The notes under the pieces: generated by a model
What the model was told of the DNA's origin: nothing
What the model saw: the letters and a program-made list of their open reading frames with translations, nothing else
Databases searched by the model: none
Part shown: piece after piece, positions 33,613 to 45,626 of the stretch
Layout of the letters: each line of letters begins with the position of its first letter
Numbering within the stretch: the first letter of the stretch is position 1
Translations under genes and position numbers: made by a program
Assembly (NCBI RefSeq): GCF_014204915.1
Contig: NZ_JACHMH010000001.1
Location: forward strand, 3,741,001 to 3,805,000
Origin: Crossiella cryophila
Lineage (GTDB): Bacteria > Actinomycetota > Actinomycetes > Mycobacteriales > Pseudonocardiaceae
Length of the DNA stretch: 64,000 nucleotides
Reading direction: 5' to 3'

Positions 33613-34116
33613 ATGCCGGTGCCCCTCGGCGACCTGTCCGACCTGCCCGCCACCACCCGGATGCTGCTCGCCGCCGACGGCTCGACCACCGCACTGCTGG
33701 AAGCCCTGCTCCGCGCGCCGCTGACCGCGGTAGTGGACCGGCAGGAGACGCACACCGCGAACTCGGTGCCCGCGCCGCTGCGGGAGATGCTGCGCACCGC
33801 GCGCGGTGGCGGGTACGTGCACCGGCACAGCAGGCTGCTCACCCCGACCGAGCAGGTGGTCAGCATCAACCTGGTGCTGTTGCCGCGGCAGGAGGCGGAC
33901 GCGTTGATCCCGCCGGGACAGCGGCCGCTGGGGCGGCATCTCACCGGCAATCGGCTGGCCGCCGGACGGGAGGCGCTTGGCCGGTTCACCGCGCACTGGC
34001 CGCCGCGATCCGGGCTGGAACCTTGTGTGGGCAAGGACTATCTCATCCACCTGCGCTCCGGCGCGCGCATCTACGTCCGCGAGCTGTTCAACCCGTGCCT
34101 GGTCGCGCCTAGGTGA
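33613..34116 (+). CDS. Chorismate-lyase-like (UbiC/UTRA fold) protein
   Basis: 167 residues from ATG 33613 with TGGAGG upstream. The sequence has the pattern of small chorismate pyruvate-lyase-like proteins of actinomycetes: RMLLAADGSTTALLEALL near the N-terminus, VHRHSRLLTPTEQVVSINLV in the middle and PLGRHLTGNRLAAGREAL near the end. True chorismate lyases make 4-hydroxybenzoate; related proteins only bind ligands. Key residues could not be checked by eye, so enzyme activity is uncertain. It has no biosynthetic neighbours, and its end overlaps a convergent gene by 8 bases. Confidence 0.5.
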   Translation: MPVPLGDLSDLPATTRMLLAADGSTTALLEALLRAPLTAVVDRQETHTANSVPAPLREMLRTARGGGYVHRHSRLLTPTEQVVSINLVLLPRQEADALIPPGQRPLGRHLTGNRLAAGREALGRFTAHWPPRSGLEPCVGKDYLIHLRSGARIYVRELFNPCLVAPR

Positions 34117-34660
34117 GCGAGCAGCGGGCCACCGAGCTGGCGTGCCACCGCCACACGCCTGGACTGTCCTGGCGCATGCTGTGCCAGTACCGGTAGTTGT
34201 GCGTGACCCAGTACGGCTGGGTGCCGAGCATGTACTTGGTGACGCTGGTCTTGGCGCCGATCAGCTGGCGTTCCACGATCTTGCCGTCGACGATCTCGGC
34301 GTAGTTCCCTGGCGAGGTGCAGGCCGGCTGGCCGTCGGAGACCACCGGGGTCAGGGTCGACGGGATCGGGTTGACGAAGGTGCTGCAGATGAGCTGGAAG
34401 GCGGAGTCGAACCGGTATTCGACGCTGCTGGTGCCGACGTGGATCTTTTCCATCAGCCAGTAGTGCACCGGGGTGCCGCTGGCACTTTTGCCGATGAAGC
34501 CGTGGCCCCAGCCGGTGCCCCCGGTGACCGGTGGCGGCGTGCTGAAACTCCGTTGGGCGCAACGCCAGTCCTCGGCGGCCCGCGCGGTCGGGGCGGGCGC
34601 CGCGGTGAGCGCGGTGAGTGCCAGGGCGACGGCCATGGCCAGGTTGAGGAAACGTCTCAT
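34109..34660 (-). CDS. Secreted protein, function unknown
   Basis: 183 residues from ATG 34660. Residues 1-29 form a signal peptide (LAMAVALALTALTAAPAP ending ARA). The mature domain of about 154 residues begins EDWRCAQRSFS, is rich in Gly, Tyr, Trp and Ser, and contains four Cys (WRCAQ, QLICST, QPACTS, VARCSLT) spaced for two disulfides. The pattern GTGWGHGFIGKSASGTPVHY suggests an exported beta-rich domain. No known family is recognised. It stands alone on the minus strand between a chorismate-lyase-like gene and the TPR/HSP90 pair. Confidence 0.65.
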   Translation of the reverse strand: MRRFLNLAMAVALALTALTAAPAPTARAAEDWRCAQRSFSTPPPVTGGTGWGHGFIGKSASGTPVHYWLMEKIHVGTSSVEYRFDSAFQLICSTFVNPIPSTLTPVVSDGQPACTSPGNYAEIVDGKIVERQLIGAKTSVTKYMLGTQPYWVTHNYRYWHSMRQDSPGVWRWHASSVARCSLT

Positions 34661-34747
34661 GTGCGGCCCCCTCTGCGGAATTCGCTGAATTCAGGGTAGG
34701 CCGTGATCATGAATTCCGGATTGGTGCATTCGGTCGCAGGAATTCGG

Positions 34748-37483
34748 TCAAAGGCGGGCCAGCAACTCCTGCGCCAGCGGATCCCGTTCCACCGTGCGGT
34801 GCTGTTCGGTGAGCGCGTCGCTGAGTGCCTTGAGCACCCCGGCCACATCGGCGTGCGGGGCGTCCTCGGGCAGCAGCGCCGCGGCCCGCCTGGCCTCGCT
34901 CTCGCTGAGTCGCGGATCGCCCTGCAGCAGGTGGATCTGGGCGGAGCGGTTGACCAGGTAGACCTGCCACAGCACGTCGCCGAGCCGGACCGCGAGCCGT
35001 TCCGCCTCGGCGTTGTCGGTCAGTGATTCGGCGTAGCGGCCGTGCAGGGCCAGCACGAAGGCGCGGCCCGCGATGAGTTCGGCGTGCAGTTCCTCATCGG
35101 CGTCCACGGCCAGTTCGGTGGCGCGGGTGAGCGCGGCCAGTGCGGCTTCCTGGTCCTGGGCGCCGATGGAGTTGGCCAGCCGCAACAACATCCGGGCGGC
35201 GGCCTCGGCCCGGCCCGCGGTGCAGAGGATCTCCGCGGACTCCCAGTAGGCGGCGCGGGTGGGTTCGACCCGTTCCAGGTTGGTGTAGGCGGCGGCCAGG
35301 TTGGCCAGCACCTGGGCCCGGTGCAGGCGGTTCTCCGGCGGCACCAGGTCCAGCGCGGCCAGCAGGTGTTCCTCGGCGGCCTCGTGTTCGCCGAGCACGC
35401 CGCAGACCGCGCCGAGGCGGTGCCGCACCGGCAACTCGGTGCTGCGCTGCTCCTTGCCCTCCACCAGCCGCAGCGCCTCCTCCAGGGTCTCCGCGGCCTC
35501 CACGTACCGGTCGAGTTCCAGGTAGGCGCCGCTGAGCAGGAAGCAGGCCTGTGCGGTGGCGGTGGCGCCCAGGTGGCGGCGGCAGGCGGCGACCGCGTCC
35601 ACCAGGTCGGGCAGCCGGTCCACCTCCAGGTCCAGTTCGACCAGCACCGCGGCCTGTTCCAGCAGCGCCTCGGCGGTCCACGGGCCGTCCGCGGCGGTGG
35701 CGAAGGCGGCCAGTTCGCCGTAGGCGGCCACGGTGTCCTCGTGCTCGCCCAGGTCCTTGCACAGCCGGGCGCGGGCCAGCAGCGCGCTGAACCGGTCGGC
35801 GGGGGAGCTGTCGATGGTCAGCGTGGTGGTCAGGGCGTCCAGCGCGGCGGTCTGGTCGCCGCCGAGCATGAACTGCTCGGCCTCGCGCACCGCGAGCCGG
35901 GTGGCCAGCCGCCGGGCCCGCACCGCGACCAGGTCCCTGGCCGCGTCGAGCTGGGTGGCGGCGGGTTCGCTCAGGCCGCGTTCCTGGCACACCTCGGCCA
36001 GCACCAGCCGGGCGCCGACCTCCAGTTCCGGATCGCCCAGCAGCACCGCGTCCCGCACCGCCTGCTCGGCCACCGCACCGGCCCGGTGGTCGGCGTGCGC
36101 ACGCAGTTCCAGCATGGCCAGCCCGCACCGGTGCCGCACCGCCAGCTCGTGCTCGCCCAGCTTCGCGAACGCCTCCACGGTCTCGGCGAAGACCGTGCGC
36201 GCCTCGGCCGGTTGCGGCCGGGTCTCGAACATCCGCCGGGCGCGTACCCGCAGCGCCAGCACCTCGGGCAGCTCGACCGAGCGCGGTAACGAGGTCAGCA
36301 GCCGGTGCCCGGTGACGAAGTCGCCGGCGTCGAAGGCGTCCACCGCGGCCGCGGCCACCGTGCGCGGATCCTCCGGCGGCGCCACCGGTTCGGCCACCTC
36401 GGCTGGCGGCAGCGCCAGGGTCACCCGCGATCCGTCGGGTTGTTCGAGGAACTCGGCCAGCCTGCGCATCAGCCACACCGCGCCGTTGCGCCGGTCGAAT
36501 GCCTCGGCCAGGGCGCCCGCCTCGGCCACCAGTTCGGCCCGCAGCACGCCGGCGGCCACCCGGCGCGGTCCGGCCGAGACCGGGCGGGCCGGGTCGATCC
36601 GGCCGAGCACCAGCGCCGCCGCGCCGAGGAAACCCAGGCGCGCCAACGGGTTCGGTAATTCGGTGAGCAGGCTCGCGTGCCGTTCGACCAGCTCAAGGCC
36701 GCGTTCGGCGTTGCCGGTGACGGCCAGGAACTCCAGGTTCGCCGCCAGTGCCGCGCCGTCGCCCGGCCGGTCCCGCAACCGGCGGTAGGCCATCAGGTGC
36801 GCCTGCCGCGCCCTGGCCGGTTCGCCTGCCAGCAGGAACGCGCCGAGCAGGCTGCTGAGCACCCCTGCCGGTTGCATCGAGCAGGCGCTTTCCTGACGCA
36901 GCACCGGATCGGCGTGCGCCAGCGCCTCGGCGAACCGCCCGTGCCCGACCAGGAACTCCACCTGCGCGCCGACCACACAGGCCGCGCAGTCGCTGAGCTG
37001 GTCGCCTGGACTGCCGAGCCAGGCCGGGAACAGCTCCTCGGCCTCGGCGTGCCCGCGCTGGTCGGCCAGCCGCACCCGCAGGCCGAGCACCGGCTGCGGC
37101 GAGGCGCCCTCGCGCTGGAACCGGGCGGCCAGCTCGTCCAGTGCCGCCTGCACCTGGGTCAGGCTGAACCGGGGGTCCGAGATGAGCCCGTTGACCACCC
37201 ACTTGTGCATCCACCGGAGCTGGTGCAGCGCGGCCGCGTCGAAGGCGGCGGGCTCGCGCCGTTCGGCGGCCACCGCCCAGGCGAAGGGGGCCAGCATCAG
37301 GTCGGAGCGGCGCAGCTCGTGGCAGAGCCGGATCATCGCCAGCCGCACGCGTAGCCCCAGCCGCACGTCCCTGGCCGCGTCGGCCCCGCGCGCGGCCCGC
37401 TCCAGGGCCTCGTAGCGCGGTAACCCGGCCGGCATGTGCTCGGCGGTGGCCAGCATCCGGGCCGGCGCCTGCTCCTCGGTCAC
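34748..37483 (-). CDS. Large TPR-repeat protein paired with an HSP90 gene
   Basis: 911 residues from GTG 37483. Almost the whole chain is helical and rich in Ala, Leu, Glu and Arg, with many TPR-like pairs (ERAARGADAARDVRLGLRVR, AEEHLLAALDLVPPENR, AAETLEEALRLVEGKEQRST, AYGELAAFATAADGPWTAEA). There is no signal peptide, membrane span or enzymatic motif, so it is a cytosolic scaffold or adaptor. It follows the HSP90-family gene after 18 bases and is probably co-transcribed. In eukaryotes TPR proteins are HSP90 co-chaperones; a similar pairing here is inference. No second gene with a TPR-binding tail such as MEEVD is present. Confidence 0.7.
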   Translation of the reverse strand: MTEEQAPARMLATAEHMPAGLPRYEALERAARGADAARDVRLGLRVRLAMIRLCHELRRSDLMLAPFAWAVAAERREPAAFDAAALHQLRWMHKWVVNGLISDPRFSLTQVQAALDELAARFQREGASPQPVLGLRVRLADQRGHAEAEELFPAWLGSPGDQLSDCAACVVGAQVEFLVGHGRFAEALAHADPVLRQESACSMQPAGVLSSLLGAFLLAGEPARARQAHLMAYRRLRDRPGDGAALAANLEFLAVTGNAERGLELVERHASLLTELPNPLARLGFLGAAALVLGRIDPARPVSAGPRRVAAGVLRAELVAEAGALAEAFDRRNGAVWLMRRLAEFLEQPDGSRVTLALPPAEVAEPVAPPEDPRTVAAAAVDAFDAGDFVTGHRLLTSLPRSVELPEVLALRVRARRMFETRPQPAEARTVFAETVEAFAKLGEHELAVRHRCGLAMLELRAHADHRAGAVAEQAVRDAVLLGDPELEVGARLVLAEVCQERGLSEPAATQLDAARDLVAVRARRLATRLAVREAEQFMLGGDQTAALDALTTTLTIDSSPADRFSALLARARLCKDLGEHEDTVAAYGELAAFATAADGPWTAEALLEQAAVLVELDLEVDRLPDLVDAVAACRRHLGATATAQACFLLSGAYLELDRYVEAAETLEEALRLVEGKEQRSTELPVRHRLGAVCGVLGEHEAAEEHLLAALDLVPPENRLHRAQVLANLAAAYTNLERVEPTRAAYWESAEILCTAGRAEAAARMLLRLANSIGAQDQEAALAALTRATELAVDADEELHAELIAGRAFVLALHGRYAESLTDNAEAERLAVRLGDVLWQVYLVNRSAQIHLLQGDPRLSESEARRAAALLPEDAPHADVAGVLKALSDALTEQHRTVERDPLAQELLARL

Positions 37484-37501
37484 CCCAGTCCTCTCGATGT
37501 C

Positions 37502-40536
<3,035 letters not shown>

Positions 40537-40540
40537 GCCC

Positions 40541-43117
40541 GTGCGTATCCCGGTGTCCTGGCTGTCCCAGCACCTCGAGCTGCCAGAGGGGACCACGCCG
40601 CAGCAGCTCGCCGACGCCTTCGTCCGGGTCGGCCTCGAGGTGGAGGAGGTCCACCCGCTCGCCACCGTGACCGGTCCGCTGGTCATCGGCCGGGTGGCCC
40701 AGATCGAGGAACTCACCGAGTTCAAGAAGCCGATCCGCTACTGCAAGGTCGAGATCACCGGCCCCGGTGTGGTCGGCGCGGCCGCGGTCGCCGCGGCCGA
40801 GGAAGCCCCCGACGGCGCTGAGGAAGAAGCCGCCGAGCAGGCCGCGGTGGCCGCCGCGCTCACCGAGCCGCCCGGCATCGTCTGCGGCGCCAGCAACTTC
40901 CGCGAGGGCGACCTCGTGGTGGTCGCGCTGCCCGGCGCGGTGCTGCCCGGCGACTTCCAGATCGCCGCGCGCAAGACCTACGGCCGGGTCAGCAACGGCA
41001 TGATCTGCTCGGTCAAGGAACTGGGCATCGGCGAGGACCACGCGGGCATCCTGGTGCTGCCGCCCGGTTCGGCCAGCCCCGGCGACGACGCGGCCACCGT
41101 GCTCGGCCTGCACGACTCGGTGATCGAACTGGCCGTCACCCCCGACCGCGGCTACGCGCTGTCCGTGCGCGGCCTGGCCAGGGAGCTGGCCAACGCCTTC
41201 GACGTGCCCTACGGCGACCCGGCGGGCAACGAGCCGCCGGAGGCCGAGGGCGAGGCGTGGCCGGTGCACATCGAGGACCGCGCGGGCTGCCGCCGGTTCG
41301 TGGCCCGCCGGGTCACCGGCCTGGACCCGACCGCGCCGACCCCGTGGTGGATGCGCCGCACGCTGATGCTCTGCGGCATCCGCCCGATCTCGCTCGCGGT
41401 GGACGTCACCAACTACGTGATGCTGGAGATGGGTCAGCCGCTGCACGCCTTCGACGTGGCCGCGCTGCAGGGCGGCATCACCGTCCGGCGGGCCGCCGAG
41501 GGCGAGAAGCTGACCACCCTGGACAGCGTCGAACGGCCGCTGAGCACCGATGACCTGGTGGTCTGCGACACCTCCGGCCCGATCAGCCTGGCCGGCACCA
41601 TGGGCGGGGAGAGCACCGAGGTCAGGGACAGCACCACCGACGTGCTGATCGAGGCCGCGAACTGGCAGCCCGCCACCATCGCGCGCATGGTGCGCAGGCA
41701 CAAGCTGCCCAGCGAGGCGTCCAAGCGGTTCGAGCGGTTCGTGGACCCGGCGCTGCCCGCGGTGGCCGCCGAACGCGCCGCGCAGCTGCTGGCCCGCTAC
41801 GGCGACGCCAAGATCCACCGCGGCCGCACCGACGTGGGCAGCCCCGCGCTGCCCGAGCCGATCACCATGCCGCTGGCGCTGCCGGACCGGGTGGCCGGGG
41901 TGCGCTACGCCCGCGGCGTCACCGCGCACCGGCTCACCCAGATCGGCTGCCGGATCGAGATCGGCTCGGCCGACGACGGCACCGCCGTGGTGGTGGCCTA
42001 CCCGCCGACCTGGCGCACCGACCTCAACCAGCAGGCCGACCTGGTGGAGGAGGTGCTGCGGCTGGAGGGGTACCACACCATCCCCACCACGCTGCCGCCC
42101 GTCACCTCCGGTCGCGGCCTGAGCCCGGCCCAGCGCCGCCGCCGCACGGTCTCCCGCGCGCTGGCCGCCGCCGGGTTCGTGGAGATCATCCCGAGCCCGT
42201 TCACCGGGCCCGGCATGTGGGACGCGCTCGGCCTGGCCGAGGACGACGTCCGGCGCAACACGGTCAAGCTGCTCAACCCGCTCGAGGCGGACAAGCCGGA
42301 GCTGGCCAGCACGCTGCTGGCCGGACTGCTGGACGCGGTGCAGCGCAACATCTCCCGCGGCTTCCGGGACCTCGCCGTGTACGGCATCGGCCAGGTCGTG
42401 CTCCAGCGCGCCGAACAGCCCGCGATGCCCGAGGTCGGCGTCGCCGGGCGGCCCAGCGATGAGGAGCTGGCGGCGCTGAACGCGGCCATCCCGCACCAGC
42501 CGGTGCACGTGGCCGCGGTGCTCACCGGGTCCCGTGAACGCGGTGGCTGGTGGGGCAAGGGCCGCGAGGCGGACTGGGCGGACGCGGTGGGCGCGGTCCG
42601 CGAGATCGGCCGCGCCGCCGGGGTCGAGCTGGAGGTCGTGGCAGGCACCCAGCCGCCGTGGCACCCGGGTCGCTGCGCCGAGTTCCGGGTGGGCGGCATC
42701 CCCGTCGGCCACGCGGGCGAACTGCACCCCAAGGTCGTGGAGGCGCTCGGCCTGCCCAAGCGGGCCTGCGCGCTGGAACTCGACCTGGACGCGCTGCCGC
42801 TGCTGACCGCCCGGCCCGCGCCGGTGGTCTCCCCGTACCCGCCGGTGCTGCTGGACCTGGCCCTGGTGGTGGACGAGACGGTGCCCGCGGCCAAGGTCAC
42901 CGAGGCCGTCCGGGACGGCGGCGGCGAACTGCTGGAGGACGTGCGGCTGTTCGACGTGTACGCGGGCGAGCAGGTCGGGGCGGGCAAGCGGTCGCTGGCC
43001 TTCGCACTGCGGCTGCGTGCCGCGGACCGCACGCTCACCGTCGAGGAGGCCACCGCGGCCCGGGACGCGGCGGTCGCCACCGCCACCGAACGGGTCGGCG
43101 CGAGCCTGCGCGCCTGA
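40541..43117 (+). CDS. pheT: Phenylalanyl-tRNA synthetase beta subunit with an acidic insertion
   Basis: 858 residues from GTG 40541 (MRIPVSWLSQHLELPEG). Domains: N-terminal region, EMAP/OB tRNA-binding domain, B5 (ITMPLALPDRVAGVRYARGV), B3/4 editing part (PWWMRRTLMLCGIRPISLAV, AFDVAALQGGITVRRA), core and C-terminal FDX-ACB domain (SPYPPVLLDLALVVDETVPA). Inside the tRNA-binding domain, between KVEITGPG and PPGIVCGASNFREG, sits an extra stretch of about 35 residues, nearly all Ala and Glu (residues about 75-108). Related proteins pass directly from one part to the other. The insertion looks like a solvent-exposed loop and probably does not harm activity (inference). Confidence 0.95.
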   Translation: MRIPVSWLSQHLELPEGTTPQQLADAFVRVGLEVEEVHPLATVTGPLVIGRVAQIEELTEFKKPIRYCKVEITGPGVVGAAAVAAAEEAPDGAEEEAAEQAAVAAALTEPPGIVCGASNFREGDLVVVALPGAVLPGDFQIAARKTYGRVSNGMICSVKELGIGEDHAGILVLPPGSASPGDDAATVLGLHDSVIELAVTPDRGYALSVRGLARELANAFDVPYGDPAGNEPPEAEGEAWPVHIEDRAGCRRFVARRVTGLDPTAPTPWWMRRTLMLCGIRPISLAVDVTNYVMLEMGQPLHAFDVAALQGGITVRRAAEGEKLTTLDSVERPLSTDDLVVCDTSGPISLAGTMGGESTEVRDSTTDVLIEAANWQPATIARMVRRHKLPSEASKRFERFVDPALPAVAAERAAQLLARYGDAKIHRGRTDVGSPALPEPITMPLALPDRVAGVRYARGVTAHRLTQIGCRIEIGSADDGTAVVVAYPPTWRTDLNQQADLVEEVLRLEGYHTIPTTLPPVTSGRGLSPAQRRRRTVSRALAAAGFVEIIPSPFTGPGMWDALGLAEDDVRRNTVKLLNPLEADKPELASTLLAGLLDAVQRNISRGFRDLAVYGIGQVVLQRAEQPAMPEVGVAGRPSDEELAALNAAIPHQPVHVAAVLTGSRERGGWWGKGREADWADAVGAVREIGRAAGVELEVVAGTQPPWHPGRCAEFRVGGIPVGHAGELHPKVVEALGLPKRACALELDLDALPLLTARPAPVVSPYPPVLLDLALVVDETVPAAKVTEAVRDGGGELLEDVRLFDVYAGEQVGAGKRSLAFALRLRAADRTLTVEEATAARDAAVATATERVGASLRA

Positions 43118-43170
43118 CGTTCTGGGGGTGCGGCCCGCACGGCTGTCCGAAGTGGACTAGCTTTTGGCCC

Positions 43171-44160
43171 GTGCGCAGCGTCATAGGCCTGATCGTGGTG
43201 GGGCTGCTGGTCTCCGGGTGCACCGGGACCAGCGCCCCGCCCACGCCAACCAAACCCACCTCCACCGCGCAGTCCGGTCCGGTCGAGATGGACCAGAGCA
43301 CCCGGCAGCGGCTGGCGGAGAACTCGGTGTACCGCACCTGGGACACCTGTGCCCTGCACGATCCCGAGGCGATCAAGAAGGTCTTCGGCGGCGAGTTCGA
43401 GCTGCTGGAGCCGGAGACCCTCGACCAGTGCGTGGCCAGGGTGAAACGGCCCGACCTGGGCAACTTCGCGGTGTACACCTACCTCGGCGCCCCGTTCTTC
43501 CCGCAGGACGAGCCGAAGACGGAGATCGGCGGGAAGACCTTCCTCAGCGACTCCAAGGACAACACGAGCTGTAGCTGGCACTACCTGACCAGCAAGCAGT
43601 CCGCGATCACGCTGCGGATCACCTACAGCGGCGGCGTGGACAGCAAGCAGCCACCCAAGCCCGCCTGCGAGTTCGGCAAGGACTACCTGGCCACCCTCGC
43701 CCCGATCTGGTCGAACCCGCCGCTGCGCAGCGAGGGCGCCACCGAACCGGCGATCGCGCTGGCGGCCAAGGACCCGTGCGCGACGTATGAGGAGCTGGCC
43801 AAGCTGCTCCCGCAGGGCGGCGAGAAGCCACAGTTGATGGTGCCCAGCCCGTACGCGTGTGTGGTCCGGCTGCCGGTGCGGTCCAAGACGGGCAGCGGCG
43901 GTTTCGACGTCCGGTTCCTCTTCGCCGACGACCCGGTAGCCGCGGCCCAGCGCACCCCAGGCCAGTACAAGCCGGTGCAGATCGAGGGCAGGCCCGGCAA
44001 CGTGCAGCAGAAGAAGGGCGAGTGCACGATCAACGTGCAGGCCGAGGACACCACGATCCCCGGCCTCGCCGAGGAGGTCCCGGTGATCCGGCTGACCGCC
44101 CCCGACTGCCAGCAGGCCGAGACCGCGGCCAAGATCGTCACCAAGGCGGCCCTGTCATGA
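43171..44160 (+). CDS. DUF3558-like lipoprotein 1, probably leaderless
   Basis: 329 residues from GTG 43171. The lipoprotein signal ends in the lipobox VSGC (GLLVSGCTGTS), then comes a Pro/Thr linker and two similar halves, each with a DUF3558-like pattern (YRTWDTCALHDPEAIKKVFG and KDPCATYEELAKLLPQGGE). DUF3558 lipoproteins are common on the surface of actinomycetes and of unknown function. TAGCTT lies at 43158-43163, 7 bases before the GTG, and no ribosome site is present, so the mRNA probably begins at the start codon. Overlaps the next lipoprotein gene by 4 bases (ATGA). Confidence 0.75.
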   Translation: MRSVIGLIVVGLLVSGCTGTSAPPTPTKPTSTAQSGPVEMDQSTRQRLAENSVYRTWDTCALHDPEAIKKVFGGEFELLEPETLDQCVARVKRPDLGNFAVYTYLGAPFFPQDEPKTEIGGKTFLSDSKDNTSCSWHYLTSKQSAITLRITYSGGVDSKQPPKPACEFGKDYLATLAPIWSNPPLRSEGATEPAIALAAKDPCATYEELAKLLPQGGEKPQLMVPSPYACVVRLPVRSKTGSGGFDVRFLFADDPVAAAQRTPGQYKPVQIEGRPGNVQQKKGECTINVQAEDTTIPGLAEEVPVIRLTAPDCQQAETAAKIVTKAALS

Positions 44161-44819
44161 AGAAACTCCTGCCCCTGCTCGCCGCGCTGGTCGCGCTGAC
44201 CGCGTGCACGCAGTCCATTCCCGGTACGCCGACGGCGGCCGGTCAGAACGCGGCCGAGTCCGGGGTGACGCCGCCCTCGGGGGAGAAGGTCAAGCGGCAG
44301 CCGATCCGGCTGGGCCTGCAGAACCCGCCAAAGGACTGGAAGGCGGCCGGCGCTCCGTTCGACCCGTGCACGGTGCTGGGCTGGCCGGATATCCCTGAGG
44401 CGCAACGGGATCCGAAGAACCGGCCGCCGAAACTGATGGCGTTGAAGAAGGACGACGCCATCGAGACGGGCTGCATGTTCTACAACGACGAGATGGTCAG
44501 CATCGTCATTCCCAGCTCGGGCCAGCCGGTCCCGTCGGCGGCGCCGGTGACGAAGAGCCCGTTCTTCCGGGTGAGCGTGGTGTGGGGGTCGACGATCGAC
44601 CCGGCCCGGTTCGGCGGGGAGAAGGTGACCATCGGCGGGAAGTCCGCGGCGGTGGTACCGGACAAGATCGGATCCCTCAACGACCCGATCTGCTTGGTCG
44701 CGATGAAGTTCGGCAAGGGCGGCGGCGGGGTAGACGTCCGCAACGGCCGCTTCCCAGGCCTGGACCCATGCCCAATAGCAAAGGCCCTCGCAGAAAAACT
44801 CGCCACCAAGGTCCCCTAG
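44157..44819 (+). CDS. DUF3558-like lipoprotein 2
   Basis: 220 residues from ATG 44157, which overlaps the preceding stop (ATGA), so the two lipoproteins are made together. A signal peptide ends in lipobox LTAC (ALVALTACTQS). The domain has the DUF3558 start FDPCTVLGWPDIPEAQRD and cysteines in ETGCMFY, PICLVA and DPCPIAK. It is probably surface-anchored. The two lipoproteins likely form a pair, since they are paralogous and co-translated. A repeat-rich non-coding segment follows. Confidence 0.75.
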   Translation: MKKLLPLLAALVALTACTQSIPGTPTAAGQNAAESGVTPPSGEKVKRQPIRLGLQNPPKDWKAAGAPFDPCTVLGWPDIPEAQRDPKNRPPKLMALKKDDAIETGCMFYNDEMVSIVIPSSGQPVPSAAPVTKSPFFRVSVVWGSTIDPARFGGEKVTIGGKSAAVVPDKIGSLNDPICLVAMKFGKGGGGVDVRNGRFPGLDPCPIAKALAEKLATKVP

Positions 44820-44840
44820 CCCCCGCCTCCCCTCCCCAGC

Positions 44841-44906
44841 GTGTTGGCCGTTCTTGTACGGGGTGTTGGCCGTTGTCGTACGGAGTGTTGGCCGTTGGTG
44901 TACGGC
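44841..44906 (+). repeat. Three tandem 22-base repeats, direct orientation
   Basis: The copies are at 44841-44862, 44863-44884 and 44885-44906, with no spacer. Shared sequence is GTGTTGGCCGTT followed by a variable STYG-like part and TACGG. The period is exactly 22 bases. Reverse-complement copies lie near 45622-45687. Confidence 0.9.
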
Positions 44907-44947
44907 CGCAGGCCGGGGGTTGGGGGTAGACCCCCACGACGAGGGTT

Positions 44948-45096
44948 CTCGTGTGTTCTCCGTACGGCCTGGAGCTTGCTGACCGCGCCTCGCCGAGTGG
45001 CCCCTGCAACCTGCCGCCGCCCTAGCCTCCCATCGTGACGGGGGCCGCTCGGTGAGGTGTGGTTGGCTTGCGGAAGGCCGTGCGGAGAACACACGA
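44948..45096. repeat. Nested palindrome A
   Basis: Outer arms 44948-44969 (begins CTCGTGTGTTCTCCG) and 45075-45096 (ends GGAGAACACACGAG) match over 22 bases with one difference. Inner arms 44989-45004 and 45041-45056 (GGGGCCGCTCGGTGAG) match with two differences. The RNA or single strand could form a long hairpin. Confidence 0.75.
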
Positions 45097-45190
45097 GCCC
45101 TCGGAGCCACGCTGGATCCGGCCCCGGCAGCCTGCCCAGCCCCGCAACCTGCTCATCCCGGTTCTTGATCTGTGCACCCCCCTCCGGTGG

Positions 45191-45279
45191 TCTGCCCGGC
45201 CGGCGAGGCCATCCTTTGTCTTTTGATCTTGATCTAAAACCAAAGTCAAGATCAAGATCGTCCTCGCCGGACGGGCAGA
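45191..45279. repeat. Nested palindrome B
   Basis: Outer arms TCTGCCCGGCCGGCGAGG (45191-45208) and CCTCGCCGGACGGGCAGA (45262-45279) differ at one position. Inner arms GATCTTGATCT (45225-45235) and AGATCAAGATC (45249-45259) are perfect. The centre is markedly A+T rich. Confidence 0.75.
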
Positions 45280-45338
45280 AATCAAAGGATGGGGGGGAAA
45301 GTCAAAGACAAGGGCAAAGATGAAGAGCAGTGCTCGTA

Positions 45339-45490
45339 CGGTTCCCCCATCCCCGTCAGCCTTCCGATACCAAACCACATCCCGGCAAGCGACCGCCGTT
45401 GCTGTTGGGTGGCTAGGGCGGCGGCAGGTTGAGCGGCCGCTTGCCGGGATGTGGTGTGTCCTCTCCAGGCTGACGGGGATGGGGGAACCG
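45339..45490. repeat. Nested palindrome C with perfect 24-base arms
   Basis: Outer arms 45339-45362 (starts CGGTTCCCCCATCCCC) and 45467-45490 (ends GGGGATGGGGGAACCG) are perfect reverse complements over 24 bases. Inner arms CCACATCCCGGCAAGCG (45375-45391) and CGCTTGCCGGGATGTGG (45438-45454) are perfect over 17 bases. Confidence 0.85.
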
Positions 45491-45527
45491 CTCGGGGAGT
45501 GTTGAAAAGCCACCCCCTCCGCCTGTT

Positions 45528-45626
45528 CGGGCTCCGCCCGCTCGCGGCGCGTGGGAACCGCCTAGCCGCAGTGTTCCCGGGCTTCGCCCGCCTGCCCCCA
45601 ACGCTCCCCGCTCCGGGCTTCGCCCG
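45528..45626. repeat. Three copies of a 13-base hairpin CGGGCTYCGCCCG
   Basis: Copies at 45528-45540, 45578-45590 and 45614-45626. Each forms a 5-base stem with a three-base loop. GGGAAC (45553-45558) and GTTCCC (45573-45578) form a further inverted repeat between the first two. Confidence 0.7.

Noticed and set aside
44841-44906. CRISPR array
   Set aside because: The 22-base units are directly adjacent with no spacers, there are few of them, and no cas gene is present.
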